A stretch of 64,000 nt of DNA from Streptomyces capillispiralis (GTDB lineage: Bacteria; Actinomycetota; Actinomycetes; Streptomycetales; Streptomycetaceae). The position numbers and the translations under genes were made by a program. Under the pieces are notes generated by a model that saw only the letters and a program-made list of their open reading frames with translations, made no database searches and had not been told where the DNA came from. The number at the start of each line of letters is the position of its first letter. Within the stretch, counting starts at the first letter, position 1. Positions 18,395-26,920 of this stretch are shown here, one piece after another. The stretch covers positions 8,072,001 to 8,136,000 of the forward strand of contig NZ_VIWV01000001.1 of the NCBI RefSeq assembly GCF_007829875.1, written 5' to 3'.

Positions 18395-18952
18395 ATGACC
18401 ACTGCTGGCGACACGCCTTACCGGTACCGCGTCGCCGCTCCCGAGGACACCGAGGCCGTCAGGGCCTTGGATGCCTCCTTCACCACCGACACCGTCTTCC
18501 AGGTGACCGTCACCGAGGAGGGGTTCGCGCTGCGGGAGATCCGGATGGAGCTGCCCCTGACCAAGGTGTTCCCCGAGGACGAGCCGGACGACGACGCCGA
18601 GGACGACGCGGACTCCCGCACGTTCATCGCCCACGACGCGGCCGGCGACCTGGCCGGGTTCGTCACCGTCGCGTACTCCGGCTGGAACCGCCGGCTGACC
18701 GTCGAGGACATCGCAGTCGTCCCACAGCACCGGGGCCGGGGAGTGGGCCGCGCGCTGGTGGGACTTGCGAGGAAATTCGCGCGCGAGCGGGGCGCCGGCC
18801 ACCTCTGGCTGGAGGTCACCAACATCAACGCGCCGGCGATCCACGCATACCGGCGGATGGGTTTCGCCTTCTGCGGACTCGACACCACCCTCTACGAAGG
18901 CACCCCCTCCAGAGGTGAGCAGGCACTCTACATGAGCATGCCCTGCCATTGA
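18395..18952 (+). CDS. stat: Streptothricin (nourseothricin)-type N-acetyltransferase
   Basis: A 185-residue GNAT closely resembling the nourseothricin/streptothricin acetyltransferases of producing Streptomyces (Nat1, STAT). The shared landmarks are SFTTDTVFQV, FALREI, LTKVFPEDE with the acidic D/E run, YSGWNRRLTVEDI, the acetyl-CoA loop QHRGRGVGRALVGLA, GHLWLEVTN-N-APAIHAYRRMGF, and the EQALYMSMPC end. These enzymes acetylate the beta-lysine amino group of streptothricins and inactivate them. No streptothricin biosynthetic genes are in the window, so it may be a resistance gene only. It is monocistronic with its own promoter region. Confidence 0.88.
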   Translation: MTTAGDTPYRYRVAAPEDTEAVRALDASFTTDTVFQVTVTEEGFALREIRMELPLTKVFPEDEPDDDAEDDADSRTFIAHDAAGDLAGFVTVAYSGWNRRLTVEDIAVVPQHRGRGVGRALVGLARKFARERGAGHLWLEVTNINAPAIHAYRRMGFAFCGLDTTLYEGTPSRGEQALYMSMPCH

Positions 18953-19432
18953 GCCGACCCCAGGCGGCACAGACGAGGAACGGAGCCCGTCGCCCGGCGC
19001 GAGGACGACGGCCAGCAGGCAGGCCGGAGTCTGCGTCCGAGGCCACGGCCCGCTCACACCACCCCGTGTACGGGTCCGAATGGAAGGGCGCGGTGGTGCG
19101 CCGTCGGAGGGCCGGGCCAAGGAGTGAGGTTGCGCAGTGGCGGAGGACTGCGCGCTCCGCGCCGGACAAGGCGGCTGGGGGCCGGACCAGGCAGCGAAAC
19201 AACGCGCCGAAGCCGCGTCGTCCCGGCGAGGAGGTCTCTCAGGCGTGCGTGCTCACCCGTGCGCCCAGCTGGCGGCCGCGCAGACGACAGACAGTGACAT
19301 CCCGGTGGCCTGTGTGGAATGGGGCACCACCACGTCGGCGGAGGAGCTGCGCGCGGCGGTCGATGCATGGCCGGTGCCAAAGTGGTGCGACGACCACGGA
19401 ACCAACGGCCAGTGGTACGTCAACCGGTGCCG

Positions 19433-19806
19433 TCACGTTGGTTGACTGGGTACCGGGAGAAGAAGGAAAACTCCAAGTGCGCCGACCCTGAGGAACTTTC
19501 TCGCGGTGCGGTCAGACGGTTTCAGAGCGCTTGCGCCCGCCGCTGCCCGGATTTGGTCGCGCAGTACATCTTTCGCGGCACGGACGCGCTTGCCGTCGAA
19601 GACAGAGCGTAAAAGAACCCACGAGTGGACGACGCCGACTCCTTCTACGCAGATGGCTGCCGCCCCTTCCCTCGCCACCATCGCCACGCCCTCCATCGGT
19701 GCTTCGTACGAGAGAAGCGGGTTACGGATGAACAGGGTTCTGCCATCGCTGCGGATCGTCGGCTGGACGCCGACCCTGGCGAAGAGCCAAATCGCCAGTG
19801 ATCCGA
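19433..19806 (-). pseudogene. Truncated membrane-anchored hypothetical protein (PH-domain-like)
   Basis: About 124 codons with good codon usage (GRTLFIRNPLLSYEA, VHSWVLLRSVFDGK, then a hydrophobic FLRVGALGVFLLLP). The frame lacks a start and is cut at both ends: an IS5 relic lies upstream and an IS6-like end sequence (gtcacgttgg) at 19433 downstream. I think it is the middle of a PH-like membrane protein, but the family is not certain. Confidence 0.45.
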
Positions 19807-20075
19807 TCGAAGGTGCTCGCCGCGGCCGGCCTGAAGTGCTGGGCGGACCGGGCCTACCAGGGTCCGGCCGCACGGTCCGGGTGCCGTTCCGGGGGCGCAG
19901 GCTCAAGCGGTGGAAGCGTCGACACAACAGCACCCACGCCAAGGTCTGCTGCATCGGCGAACAGGCCATGGCCACGCTCAAGGGCTGGCGACTGCCGCGA
20001 AGGCTCCGCTGCAGCACCAACCGGATCACCGTCATCGTCAAGGCCGTCGTCGTCCTTCATCACACCTCGTCGTGA
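19807..20075 (+). pseudogene. IS5-type transposase C-terminal relic
   Basis: Reads AAAGLKCWADRAYQG in one frame and then TVRVPF, EQAMATLKGWRLPRRLRC, ending in LHHTSS in another. It is the last third of a DDE transposase; the same family leaves a second relic at 28885-29212. Confidence 0.65.
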
Positions 20076-20130
20076 GGTTGACAAAGGGCTCAGTCTGCCC
20101 AGATGCCGGGCCCGCTGTGAGCGGAGGGAC

Positions 20131-20829
20131 TCAGCGTAGCCGTCGCGCACGCAGCACCAGGTCGTCGGTGTGGTGCGCGCCGGCGCCGCCGTCGGGTGCC
20201 ACGCGTGGTCGCTGCTCGTTCACCTCCACCTTCCAGTCGTCGGTGAGCAGGGCGGCGACCATCGAGGGCCAGACGTAGTCAGCCGGGTCGAAGCCGCTGT
20301 CGTGCGCCTGTTGGGTGTCCATCCCCGCGTGGTGTACGAGCAGCAGCACGCCGCCGGGCGCGACGGCCGCGAGCAGCGCTCGCTCGGCTGCGGCGTCGGG
20401 GGTGCGGAGCAGGGCTGGATACTGCGCGGAGACCAGGTCGAAGGAGGCCGGCGGGAGCGCCGCTTCCGTCAGCGCGGCGTGTACCCAGCGAACGGCGACG
20501 TCTGCGTCCCGCGCGTGCCCGGCCGCCCGCTCCAGCGCCACGCCCGAGACCTCGAGCGCGGTCACGTCCCAGCCGCCGCGCGCGAGCCAGACGGCGTCCG
20601 CGCCCTCGCCACAGCCGACGTCGAGCACCCGCCCGGGCGTGAGCCCGGCGACCTCGGCCACGAGCGCACCGTTGGGCTGGCCGCTCCACAGCTGTTGTCG
20701 GTCGGCGTACCGGTTGTCCCACTCCGCCCGCACCGCGGGGTCTCCGACGTATCCGTTGCCAGGCAAAAATGTGTCAGATGTGGGCGATCCCACTGTGATG
20801 TTGTCGGTCACGGGCCCAACATCACCCAT
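20131..20829 (-). CDS. Class I SAM-dependent methyltransferase
   Basis: A 232-residue protein with motif I RVLDVGCGEGADAVWLA, an acidic post-I loop, and a motif IV-like FDLVSAQYPALL, all in order for a Rossmann methyltransferase (Methyltransf_25 type). The N-terminus has a WDNRYADRQQLWSGQPN segment typical of the UbiE/tellurite-resistance-like group. ATG at 20829 is one of several possible starts; GTG at 20811 is the alternative. Substrate unknown. It stands alone between insertion-sequence relics. Confidence 0.8.
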   Translation of the reverse strand: MGDVGPVTDNITVGSPTSDTFLPGNGYVGDPAVRAEWDNRYADRQQLWSGQPNGALVAEVAGLTPGRVLDVGCGEGADAVWLARGGWDVTALEVSGVALERAAGHARDADVAVRWVHAALTEAALPPASFDLVSAQYPALLRTPDAAAERALLAAVAPGGVLLLVHHAGMDTQQAHDSGFDPADYVWPSMVAALLTDDWKVEVNEQRPRVAPDGGAGAHHTDDLVLRARRLR

Positions 20830-20967
20830 CGTGGCCCGGTCACGCCACTCCTGTTGCCGTACCGGCAAAACGGAATCCAAGGGGCGAGGAACAGCCGGGC
20901 GTAGTCGCACTGGACGTCATCGAAACAGGCCGGCCGCGGCATCCTTGACCTGCTGGAGGATGCACCG

Positions 20968-21042
20968 ATGACCAGTGAGAACGTGACCGCAGCCGAGGCC
21001 GTCGAGCAGTCTGAACCTCGGCCGGCGAAGGCGGTGGACGGG
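20968..21042 (+). pseudogene. IS256-type transposase N-terminal stub
   Basis: 25 codons, MTSENVTAAEAVEQSEPRPA and KAVDG, match the usual start of Streptomyces IS256 transposases. It is cut off at 21042 by the end of an IS6-type element. Confidence 0.6.
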
Positions 21043-21200
21043 CATTGTCACGTTGGCTGACCGGCCTGGGATGATCTTGGAGTTGATCGTGCCGGGGAGG
21101 GGATCGCTCGTGTCGTCCGCGCCGCCGTCTTACAAGGGTCACCGGTACCCGGTGGAGATCATCGCGCACTGAGTGCGGCTGTACCACCGTTTCCCGCTCG
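21043..21200 (+). pseudogene. IS6-type element left end and transposase stub
   Basis: The terminal sequence containing gtcacgttggctgacc is followed by a GTG start at 21110 reading SSAPPSYKGHRYPVEIIAH, then an in-frame TGA where Cys is expected, then VRLYHRFPL. This is the N-terminus of an IS6 transposase with a nonsense mutation; the rest is absent. Confidence 0.6.
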
Positions 21201-21201
21201 T

Positions 21202-21433
21202 GGGGCTGCAGTCATCGCCCTCTCGTTCAGCGTCATCGGCGGTTTCGCTGAGCTGTCCGGACCCTCATCAGATCCGTGCCAGCGGGCACGCGACATCGCT
21301 GACGAGGCCCGCCCCGCTGACGGAAAAGTGGACTCCGGCATTGAACGCGAGCGAGCCATCAAACCAGCAGGTGATTGGCTCGATGCTGCCACGGAATGCC
21401 AACAGGCCGGCGGCGACCCAGGACCCGGGTTTT
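21202..21433 (+). pseudogene. 3' end of an unknown small protein
   Basis: A frame without start reads VIALSFSVIGGFAELSGP, then a charged helix rich in Arg/Glu/Asp, and stops at TAA 21431. It joins the IS6 stub abruptly at about 21200, so it is the surviving tail of a membrane-anchored protein. Confidence 0.4.
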
Positions 21434-21679
21434 AATCACCCACACCGCAGAGCACCCGGCGCCGCCCTCACATGGCATCTCAAGTAGTGACCCGGGAAAA
21501 CTGCGCTACACCCAATAAACCTGCATACAGCACATAAGTGCAGGTCGGATAGCTACTGCCGCGCACATCCCCGCACTCCGAGAGCCCCGCCCACCAGGAA
21601 CACCACCCACGAAACTGAGAAACCCCAGCTCGTAGCCACAGCAGTCATGCAAACGACTGGGCGACGACAACTCCCCTTC

Positions 21680-21850
21680 ACTCCGGGGAACTGGCGGACG
21701 GCATCCCCGGCGCCCGGCTGGCGACCCTGGACTGCGGGCACGCCATCGCCGCCGAAGAGCCGGCCGCGTGGACGGCGTTGATCCGGGACTTCCTGATGTC
21801 CGTGGAGGAGACCCGGGCCGCGTACGGGGGTGGCGCGCGCCGGGGAGTCG
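21680..21850 (+). pseudogene. Alpha/beta hydrolase C-terminal relic
   Basis: About 45 codons read LADGIPGARLATLDCGHAI, followed by EEPAAWTALIRDFL. This is the last strand, catalytic-His loop and final helix of an alpha/beta hydrolase. No upstream domain remains. Confidence 0.5.
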
Positions 21851-21927
21851 AAGCCGGGCCGTCCGAGCAGCCCGGCCCGGCGGTCCAGGCCCGGCCCGGA
21901 AGGTCCGAGCGGGGCCGGCCCGGTGGT

Positions 21928-23130
21928 CTAGCCGAGCCGGCCGCTCTCCGGGGCCCGGCCCAGGGCGGCCACCAGCAGGGCGGCGAGCGCCAGGCCGCCG
22001 CCCAGCCACATCACGGCTTCGATCCCGGGACCGTCCGCGGTGAGACCGCCGATCAGGGCTCCCAGCGCGATCGCCCCGTTGAAGACACCCACGAAGAGCG
22101 AGGACGCCGCCTCGCGGGCCTGCGGCGCGGCAGCCAGCAGCCAGGTCTGGGTGCTCACCGACACGCCGCCGTACGAGATGCCCCACACTGCGAGCAGCAC
22201 ACCGGCTGTCAGCACCGAGCCGCCGACCAGCGGCAGCAGACCCACCGTAGTCGCCAAGACGAGGGCGATCACCAGGAGCGTGCCCCGCGGGGCGCGGCCC
22301 GCCCCGGCACCGGCCGCGAAGTTCCCGAGGACACCGGCAACGCCGTAGACGAGGAGCAGGGTACCGATCAGCGTGGGGCTGACCCCGGAGATCTCCTCCA
22401 GCGCGGGCCGTACGTACGTGTAGGCGGCGAAGTGCCCGGTGACCAGGAACGCCACCATGGCGAGCCCCGTCGCCACCTGTGGGTTGCCGATCAGCTTCAG
22501 CACGCCGCCGAGCCGGATGTCCTGCTCGGCCGGGAGCGGCGGCAGCAGGGCCGCGAGTGCGATCAGGACCACCACTGCGAGGGCGGCGATGACAGCGAAC
22601 GCCGTTCTCCAATCCGCCAGTTCCCCGATGTACGTACCGGCCGGGACGCCCAGCACCGAGGCCACCGCGATCCCACTGAAGATGAGTGAGGTGGCCGGGC
22701 CGATGGCAGTGCCGGACACGAGCCGTACGGCGAGGCCGGCGGCGACCGCCCAGACCACGCCCATGCCGATGCCGACGAGGACACGGGCGACCACCATCAC
22801 CCCGAAGTTGGGGGCCCACGCCGCGAGCAGGTTGCCCAGCACGAGCAGCGCCATCATGGAGCACAGCAGCACCCGACGGTCCAGCCGGCCGAGCAGCGGC
22901 GTCAGCAGCGGCGCGGAGACCGCGCCGACCAGACCCGTGATGGTGAGGGTGAGCCCGGCGGTCCCCTCGCTCACATGGAGCGCGTCACCGATGGGGGTGA
23001 GCAGCCCCACCGGCAGCATCTCGGAGGTGACTACCGTGAACGTCGCCCCGGCGACCGCGGTCCAGCCCCCGCGTCGTGCGGACTGCCCCTCTCCGGGCGC
23101 CTTGCCTGCGATGTCCTCTGTCTGTGCCAT
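21928..23130 (-). CDS. MFS transporter, DHA1 (Cmr/arabinose-efflux-like)
   Basis: A 400-residue 12-helix transporter. TM1 carries the TSEMLPVGLLTPIG segment diagnostic of the Cmx/YdhP-type DHA1 drug exporters. Loop 2-3 has the LGRLDRRVLL variant of motif A, and motif C appears as IAVASVLGVPAGTYIG. ATG at 23130 is preferred over an earlier in-frame start because it lies just before TM1. The gene is divergent from a LysR regulator, the common arrangement for inducible chloramphenicol/sugar efflux homologues. Confidence 0.87.
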   Translation of the reverse strand: MAQTEDIAGKAPGEGQSARRGGWTAVAGATFTVVTSEMLPVGLLTPIGDALHVSEGTAGLTLTITGLVGAVSAPLLTPLLGRLDRRVLLCSMMALLVLGNLLAAWAPNFGVMVVARVLVGIGMGVVWAVAAGLAVRLVSGTAIGPATSLIFSGIAVASVLGVPAGTYIGELADWRTAFAVIAALAVVVLIALAALLPPLPAEQDIRLGGVLKLIGNPQVATGLAMVAFLVTGHFAAYTYVRPALEEISGVSPTLIGTLLLVYGVAGVLGNFAAGAGAGRAPRGTLLVIALVLATTVGLLPLVGGSVLTAGVLLAVWGISYGGVSVSTQTWLLAAAPQAREAASSLFVGVFNGAIALGALIGGLTADGPGIEAVMWLGGGLALAALLVAALGRAPESGRLG

Positions 23131-23170
23131 AGAACCAGCCAACCCGCGGAGCCGTTCGGGAACAACTGCC

Positions 23171-23198
23171 AATCCCTCATCCTTCTATGAGTGGGATT
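23171..23198. promoter_or_regulatory. Putative LysR operator
   Basis: Imperfect palindrome with aatccc and tcat on the left mirrored by atga and gggatt on the right, about a 6-base centre. It lies in the divergent MFS-lysR promoter and overlaps an ATG at 23187, which argues that translation of lysR starts later, at 23229. Confidence 0.45.
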
Positions 23199-23228
23199 AC
23201 TCGATCGGGTGGAGGGGGCCGGGATTCC

Positions 23229-24146
23229 GTGGGCGGCATCGAGATCCGCGAGTTGGAGGCGTTCCTCGTCCTCGCCGAGGAGCTGCACTTCGGCCGAGCG
23301 GGCGAGCGACTGTACGTCTCCCAGAGCAGGGTGAGCCAGCTGCTGCGTGCTCTGGAGGGAAGGATCGGTGCCCCGCTGGTCGAGCGCACCAGCCGGCGGG
23401 TGCGGCTGACTCCGCTCGGGGAGTCTTTCATCGGCAGCCTGCGGCCCGCGTACGACGGGCTGCGCGCCACCCTGGATGAGGCGCGGGCCGCCGCCCGGGC
23501 GGAGGTGGGCAGAGTGCTGCGGATCGGCTTCCAGGGCACCGTCGACGACTACCTCGCCCAGGCGATGGCCCTGTTCGAGGAGGAGTGCCCGGGGTGCGTC
23601 CTGGAGCTGACGGAAATCCCGCTGTCGGACCCGTTCGGGCCGGTACGCCGCCAGGAGGTGGACTGCGCGGTGGTGCTCCTGCCAGTACAGGAGGAGGACC
23701 TGGTGCTCGGACCGGTCTTCTCCCGGCAGCCGCAGACCCTCGCCGTCTCCGTCCGGCACCCGTTTGCGGCCCGGGAGTCGGTGTCGGCAGAGGAGTTGTC
23801 CGACTGCCGGCTCATTGGCGTGGGCGCGGGTGGGACGCCCGGCCCCGCGCCCACGTACTGGCGCCTGGCTCAGACCCCGGACCACACCCCTGAGCTGCGG
23901 CCGATCCCGGCGGGCCCGCTGGTCAACACCCTTCAGGAGGGGTTGAGCCTGACGGCGGCGGACCGGGGCGCGATGCTGCTGTGCCGGTCCACGGCCGACT
24001 ACCACGGGCGGCGCAGCTCCATCACCTTCATCCCGGTCAACGGATTGCCCCCCTCCGAGCTGGGGCTGATCTGGCACCGCTCCCATGTCCCCCCGACCGT
24101 CCTCGCCCTCGCGCGGGCAGTGAAGGGCGTCACGCCGGGGCCGTGA
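23229..24146 (+). CDS. LysR family transcriptional regulator
   Basis: About 305 residues. The N-terminal winged helix reads IEIRELEAFLVLAEELHFG, then AGERLYVSQSRVSQLLRALE, the standard LTTR recognition helix. The linker helix and the periplasmic-binding-like effector domain (VGRVLRIGFQGT onward) are full length. GTG 23229 is chosen because the upstream ATG at 23187 lies within the palindrome. It probably activates or represses the divergent MFS exporter gene. Confidence 0.83.
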   Translation: MGGIEIRELEAFLVLAEELHFGRAGERLYVSQSRVSQLLRALEGRIGAPLVERTSRRVRLTPLGESFIGSLRPAYDGLRATLDEARAAARAEVGRVLRIGFQGTVDDYLAQAMALFEEECPGCVLELTEIPLSDPFGPVRRQEVDCAVVLLPVQEEDLVLGPVFSRQPQTLAVSVRHPFAARESVSAEELSDCRLIGVGAGGTPGPAPTYWRLAQTPDHTPELRPIPAGPLVNTLQEGLSLTAADRGAMLLCRSTADYHGRRSSITFIPVNGLPPSELGLIWHRSHVPPTVLALARAVKGVTPGP

Positions 24147-24701
24147 CCGTGACCCTTTTGGTGGGGGCCTCGCAGAAGGGCGAGCCCGGCCCAGACCACC
24201 TTCGTGGCACAGGCCCAGTCGTCTCCTCGCTTCCCCCTGACGGCGTCTCGACCAGCAGCAGCCCGTTCCCGACTGCGACGGGGACCCCGTCATCCCAGGT
24301 GTTCATCACCTCGACAGGAAGGGCGGTCCAGTCGCAGTGGCCACCAGCAAGGTGCTATGTCCTGCGGCGACTTGTCCCGACACGCGGCCTCCCCCGAGTT
24401 TCGCCGGTGCTCGATCATATCCACTCCCGGTGGATCTTGGCAGGTGCTGAACCGAGCCGCCGGGCCGCAAAGGACCACTTGCCGACCTCGCTCATCTCTT
24501 CGGCCAGTTCGGCTTGTCCTGTCGTTCGGCCGGTGGGATTCGTGTGCCTGCCTTGGGCGGTTCGGCGCATTCGATGGTCCTGCACAACCGCGGATCGGCG
24601 GCTCTCGGAGGCTCCACGGTCCTGGCTGTCCACACGAGGGCGCCTGCACGGTGTCCGGCATGACAAGCTGTGCTTCCACAGCCTGACCTCAGGAGGTCAC
24701 C
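24147..24701. other. Intergenic region
   Basis: No supported gene. A minus-strand frame near 24140-24350 (WTALPVEVMNTWDDGVPVAV) has protein-like composition but is bounded by stops and has no family. The ribosome site of the next gene (aggaggt) is at 24691-24697. Confidence 0.35.
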
Positions 24702-24944
24702 ATGACTGCAGAGATTCCATCGCGAGAGGGTTCGGAGGCGGCTGACACCGAGGGCCGTGCCCTGGCGCCTGACGATGAGGGCCAGTACGACCTGAAGGGC
24801 AAGTTCCGGGAGGCCCTGGCGCGCAAGCGAGAAAAGCAGGCGCAGGCCGCGGCCCTCGCTGCGAACACCGACGCGTCGAAGGTCCGTGGCGCGCACGGCC
24901 CGGCTGCGAGCCAGCGGTCGTTTCGACGAAAGAGCGGCGGCTGA
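24702..24944 (+). CDS. DUF5302 domain protein
   Basis: An 80-residue highly charged protein recognised by APDDEGQYDLKGKFREALA and the C-terminal GPAASQRSFRRKSGG, both features of the actinobacterial DUF5302 family. A perfect ribosome site lies five bases upstream. It is likely soluble and partly disordered, with a basic C-terminus that may bind nucleic acid. Function unknown. Confidence 0.85.
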   Translation: MTAEIPSREGSEAADTEGRALAPDDEGQYDLKGKFREALARKREKQAQAAALAANTDASKVRGAHGPAASQRSFRRKSGG

Positions 24945-24946
24945 CC

Positions 24947-25381
24947 TCAGCGGCATTTGATGATGCGGCGGACGATCGGCTTGAGGTAGTCCGTGCGGGC
25001 CGGCCAATCCGGCCGGCTCGTCCGGTGAGCGCGCCAGGAGTTCACGTTCACGGCCCTGGACGCGCTCGGCCGCCGCGACAGCGGCGACGTCCGCGCGCGG
25101 TGTCGCTCGGAAAGGGTCGGGGCGAGGTAGGTCAGGCCGACACTGCCGTTCTCGCCGTGGGTGAGGCCCCACAGCATCAGGTCCTCGTCGGCCGCGCCGA
25201 CCTCGAGCTCCTCGGCGGCCTCGCGCGCGGCCCGCCCGGTCAGTGTCGACTGGTCCAGCACCGTCCCGTCCTGGGGGGCGATAGCCCCCGGGGCAGCTGC
25301 CAGCGACGGCTCCGCAGCCTCGGTCGGCAGGAGCCGTTCAACGTCGAGGGGGCCAGGTCGACCCAGAGACACCTCGTCCAC
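24947..25381 (-). pseudogene. Possible decayed NUDIX-like gene
   Basis: The middle of the frame reads TGRAAREAAEELEVGAADED and WGLTHGENGSVGLTYLAP, resembling the REAxEE helix and following strand of NUDIX-type domains. Both ends turn into low-quality sequence. If real it is broken; it could also be an unrelated conserved actinobacterial protein. Confidence 0.3.
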
Positions 25382-25544
25382 GACTTGTTCAACGGTCTGC
25401 CACGGCAGAAGGGGAAGCGCTCCGGCAACGGCGTCCCACGGCCCACGCGCCGGACGGGGGCACTCCGACGGCCCAGTCCACGTGGCCGGCTCCCCGGCGC
25501 CAGCCTAGTTTTGGGCCGTAGCTCCGACGTCGAAGGAGAGAGAC

Positions 25545-25751
25545 GTGGCCGACACAAGCCTTTCAGCGGCCTTGGCCGGACTGACCGCCGACGACATCAG
25601 TGTCGATGAGGAGGGTCGAGTCTCCGTAGAGAATCCGGAGGTCGCCAGGAGGATTTCGGAGGTCGTCACCGGGACGGCCAGGGCGACCCCCACCAATTCC
25701 GGATGCAACTCAGGATGCAGGCCCAACGGTTCGCGGTGCCGTCCGACGTGA
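25545..25751 (+). CDS. Candidate RiPP precursor peptide (three-Cys core)
   Basis: A 68-residue peptide starting at GTG with ggagag six bases upstream. Residues 1-47 are leader-like: acidic, amphipathic, free of Cys and aromatic residues (LTADDISVDEEGRVSVENP is the central part). Residues 48-68 form a compact core, TPTNSGCNSGCRPNGSRC followed by RPT, with Cys at 54, 58 and 65, two exact NSGC units and a third Asn-led unit, NGSRC. The radical SAM gene begins about 100 bases downstream on the same strand. The order precursor, radical SAM enzyme, helper is the standard layout of small RiPP clusters. With three Cys but no aromatic residues in the core, thioether (sactipeptide/ranthipeptide-like) rather than cyclophane chemistry is the likelier modification. 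I do not recognise the peptide as a known family. Confidence 0.65.
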   Translation: MADTSLSAALAGLTADDISVDEEGRVSVENPEVARRISEVVTGTARATPTNSGCNSGCRPNGSRCRPT

Positions 25752-25855
25752 CCTCGAACTCTCAGTCCCCTCGTGCCTGAGCGCTGAGCCCCGGACGCGA
25801 TGACCGGTTCTCGGCGCGAGGGCATTCCGATGCACCCACGAGAAGAGGGAGTGCG

Positions 25856-26914
25856 GTGAACAGCAGCACGGAAGCCCCCAGCAAAAGCGCGGAGCTATTC
25901 GCGGACGAGCTCACTTCTTCGCTGCGCGACGACAGCCTGCACCTCATTCTGCTGCCCACAGAGAAATGCAACTTCAGATGCACATACTGCTACGAAGACT
26001 TCTCGATCGGCAGGATGGGGCCTCAGGTCATCGAGGGCGTCAAGCGACTGATCGACCGGCGCATCGACGGCCTGCGTTCCCTCTCCGTCTCATGGTTCGG
26101 CGGAGAACCGTTGTTGGCCCTGCCGGTGATCGAGGACATCTCCGCTCATATCATCGAGAGAGCGGCCGCAATGCCGGACCTGACGTATTCGGCCGACATG
26201 ACGACCAACGCCTATTTGCTCGACCGTTCGACTGCGGAGCACTTGAGTCGACTGGGGATCACTGAACACCAGGTGTCGCTCGACGGACCGCAGTCCCTGC
26301 ACGACCGGACGCGTGTGCAGGCAAATGGCGCTGGATCGTTTCGTCGGATCTGGGAGAACCTGTTGGCGGTCCGCGACAGCGACCTACGGGTCGGTGTCGT
26401 CCTTCGGGTACACGTGACCCCGGCCAATGTGCACTCGATGCCGGACTTCTTGAGCGAAGTCCGGGAGGTTTTCCTCGGTGACTCGCGATTCTCCGTCCTC
26501 CTCAAGCCGGTGGAGCGACTCGGCGGGCCGCGCGACGGAGAAATGGAAGTGATCAGTCACGACAGGTGGCCGGCCGTCCTGGAAGACTTGGAGAGGATTG
26601 TTTCACCCGAGGGAAGCAGGCTCCCCCTCCATCCGACTCCGGAGGTCTGCTACGCCTCCCGCCCCAACTCGCTCATGATCCGCGCCAACGGCGTCGTCGG
26701 AAAGTGCACCGTCGCACTGACCGACCCGAACAACGCCGTGGGGAAGATTCACCCGGATGGCACGGTAGAAATTGACAATCATCGTTTCCGCACCTGGCTG
26801 CGCGGGTGGGAAAGCGGCGATTGGGATGCCCTGAGCTGTCCTGCGGACGGGCTCCCCGGAACGGGCAGCACGCTCCTGGGGATCGGCCCCACCCGGCTCG
26901 TATCGGACACGTAG
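25856..26914 (+). CDS. Radical SAM peptide-modifying enzyme
   Basis: A 352-residue protein starting at GTG. The radical SAM [4Fe-4S] motif CNFRCTYC is at residues 38-45 (CX3CX2C), followed by the strand VSWFGGEPLLA that contacts SAM. The C-terminal region has the SPASM opening CX13GX4C (Cys265, Gly279, Cys284) and one later Cys (Cys328 in SCPADGLPG). The second Cys cluster usual in SPASM proteins is missing, so it may carry only one auxiliary cluster or a degenerate one. It should generate a 5'-deoxyadenosyl radical to modify the peptide encoded just upstream. The next gene begins within a few bases of its stop, implying coupling. Confidence 0.85.
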   Translation: MNSSTEAPSKSAELFADELTSSLRDDSLHLILLPTEKCNFRCTYCYEDFSIGRMGPQVIEGVKRLIDRRIDGLRSLSVSWFGGEPLLALPVIEDISAHIIERAAAMPDLTYSADMTTNAYLLDRSTAEHLSRLGITEHQVSLDGPQSLHDRTRVQANGAGSFRRIWENLLAVRDSDLRVGVVLRVHVTPANVHSMPDFLSEVREVFLGDSRFSVLLKPVERLGGPRDGEMEVISHDRWPAVLEDLERIVSPEGSRLPLHPTPEVCYASRPNSLMIRANGVVGKCTVALTDPNNAVGKIHPDGTVEIDNHRFRTWLRGWESGDWDALSCPADGLPGTGSTLLGIGPTRLVSDT

Positions 26915-26920
26915 GTGTAC

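Noticed and set aside
25545-25751. Lanthipeptide or lasso precursor interpretation
   Set aside because: No LanM/LanB/LanC, macrocyclase or B-protein genes are adjacent; the neighbour is a radical SAM enzyme.
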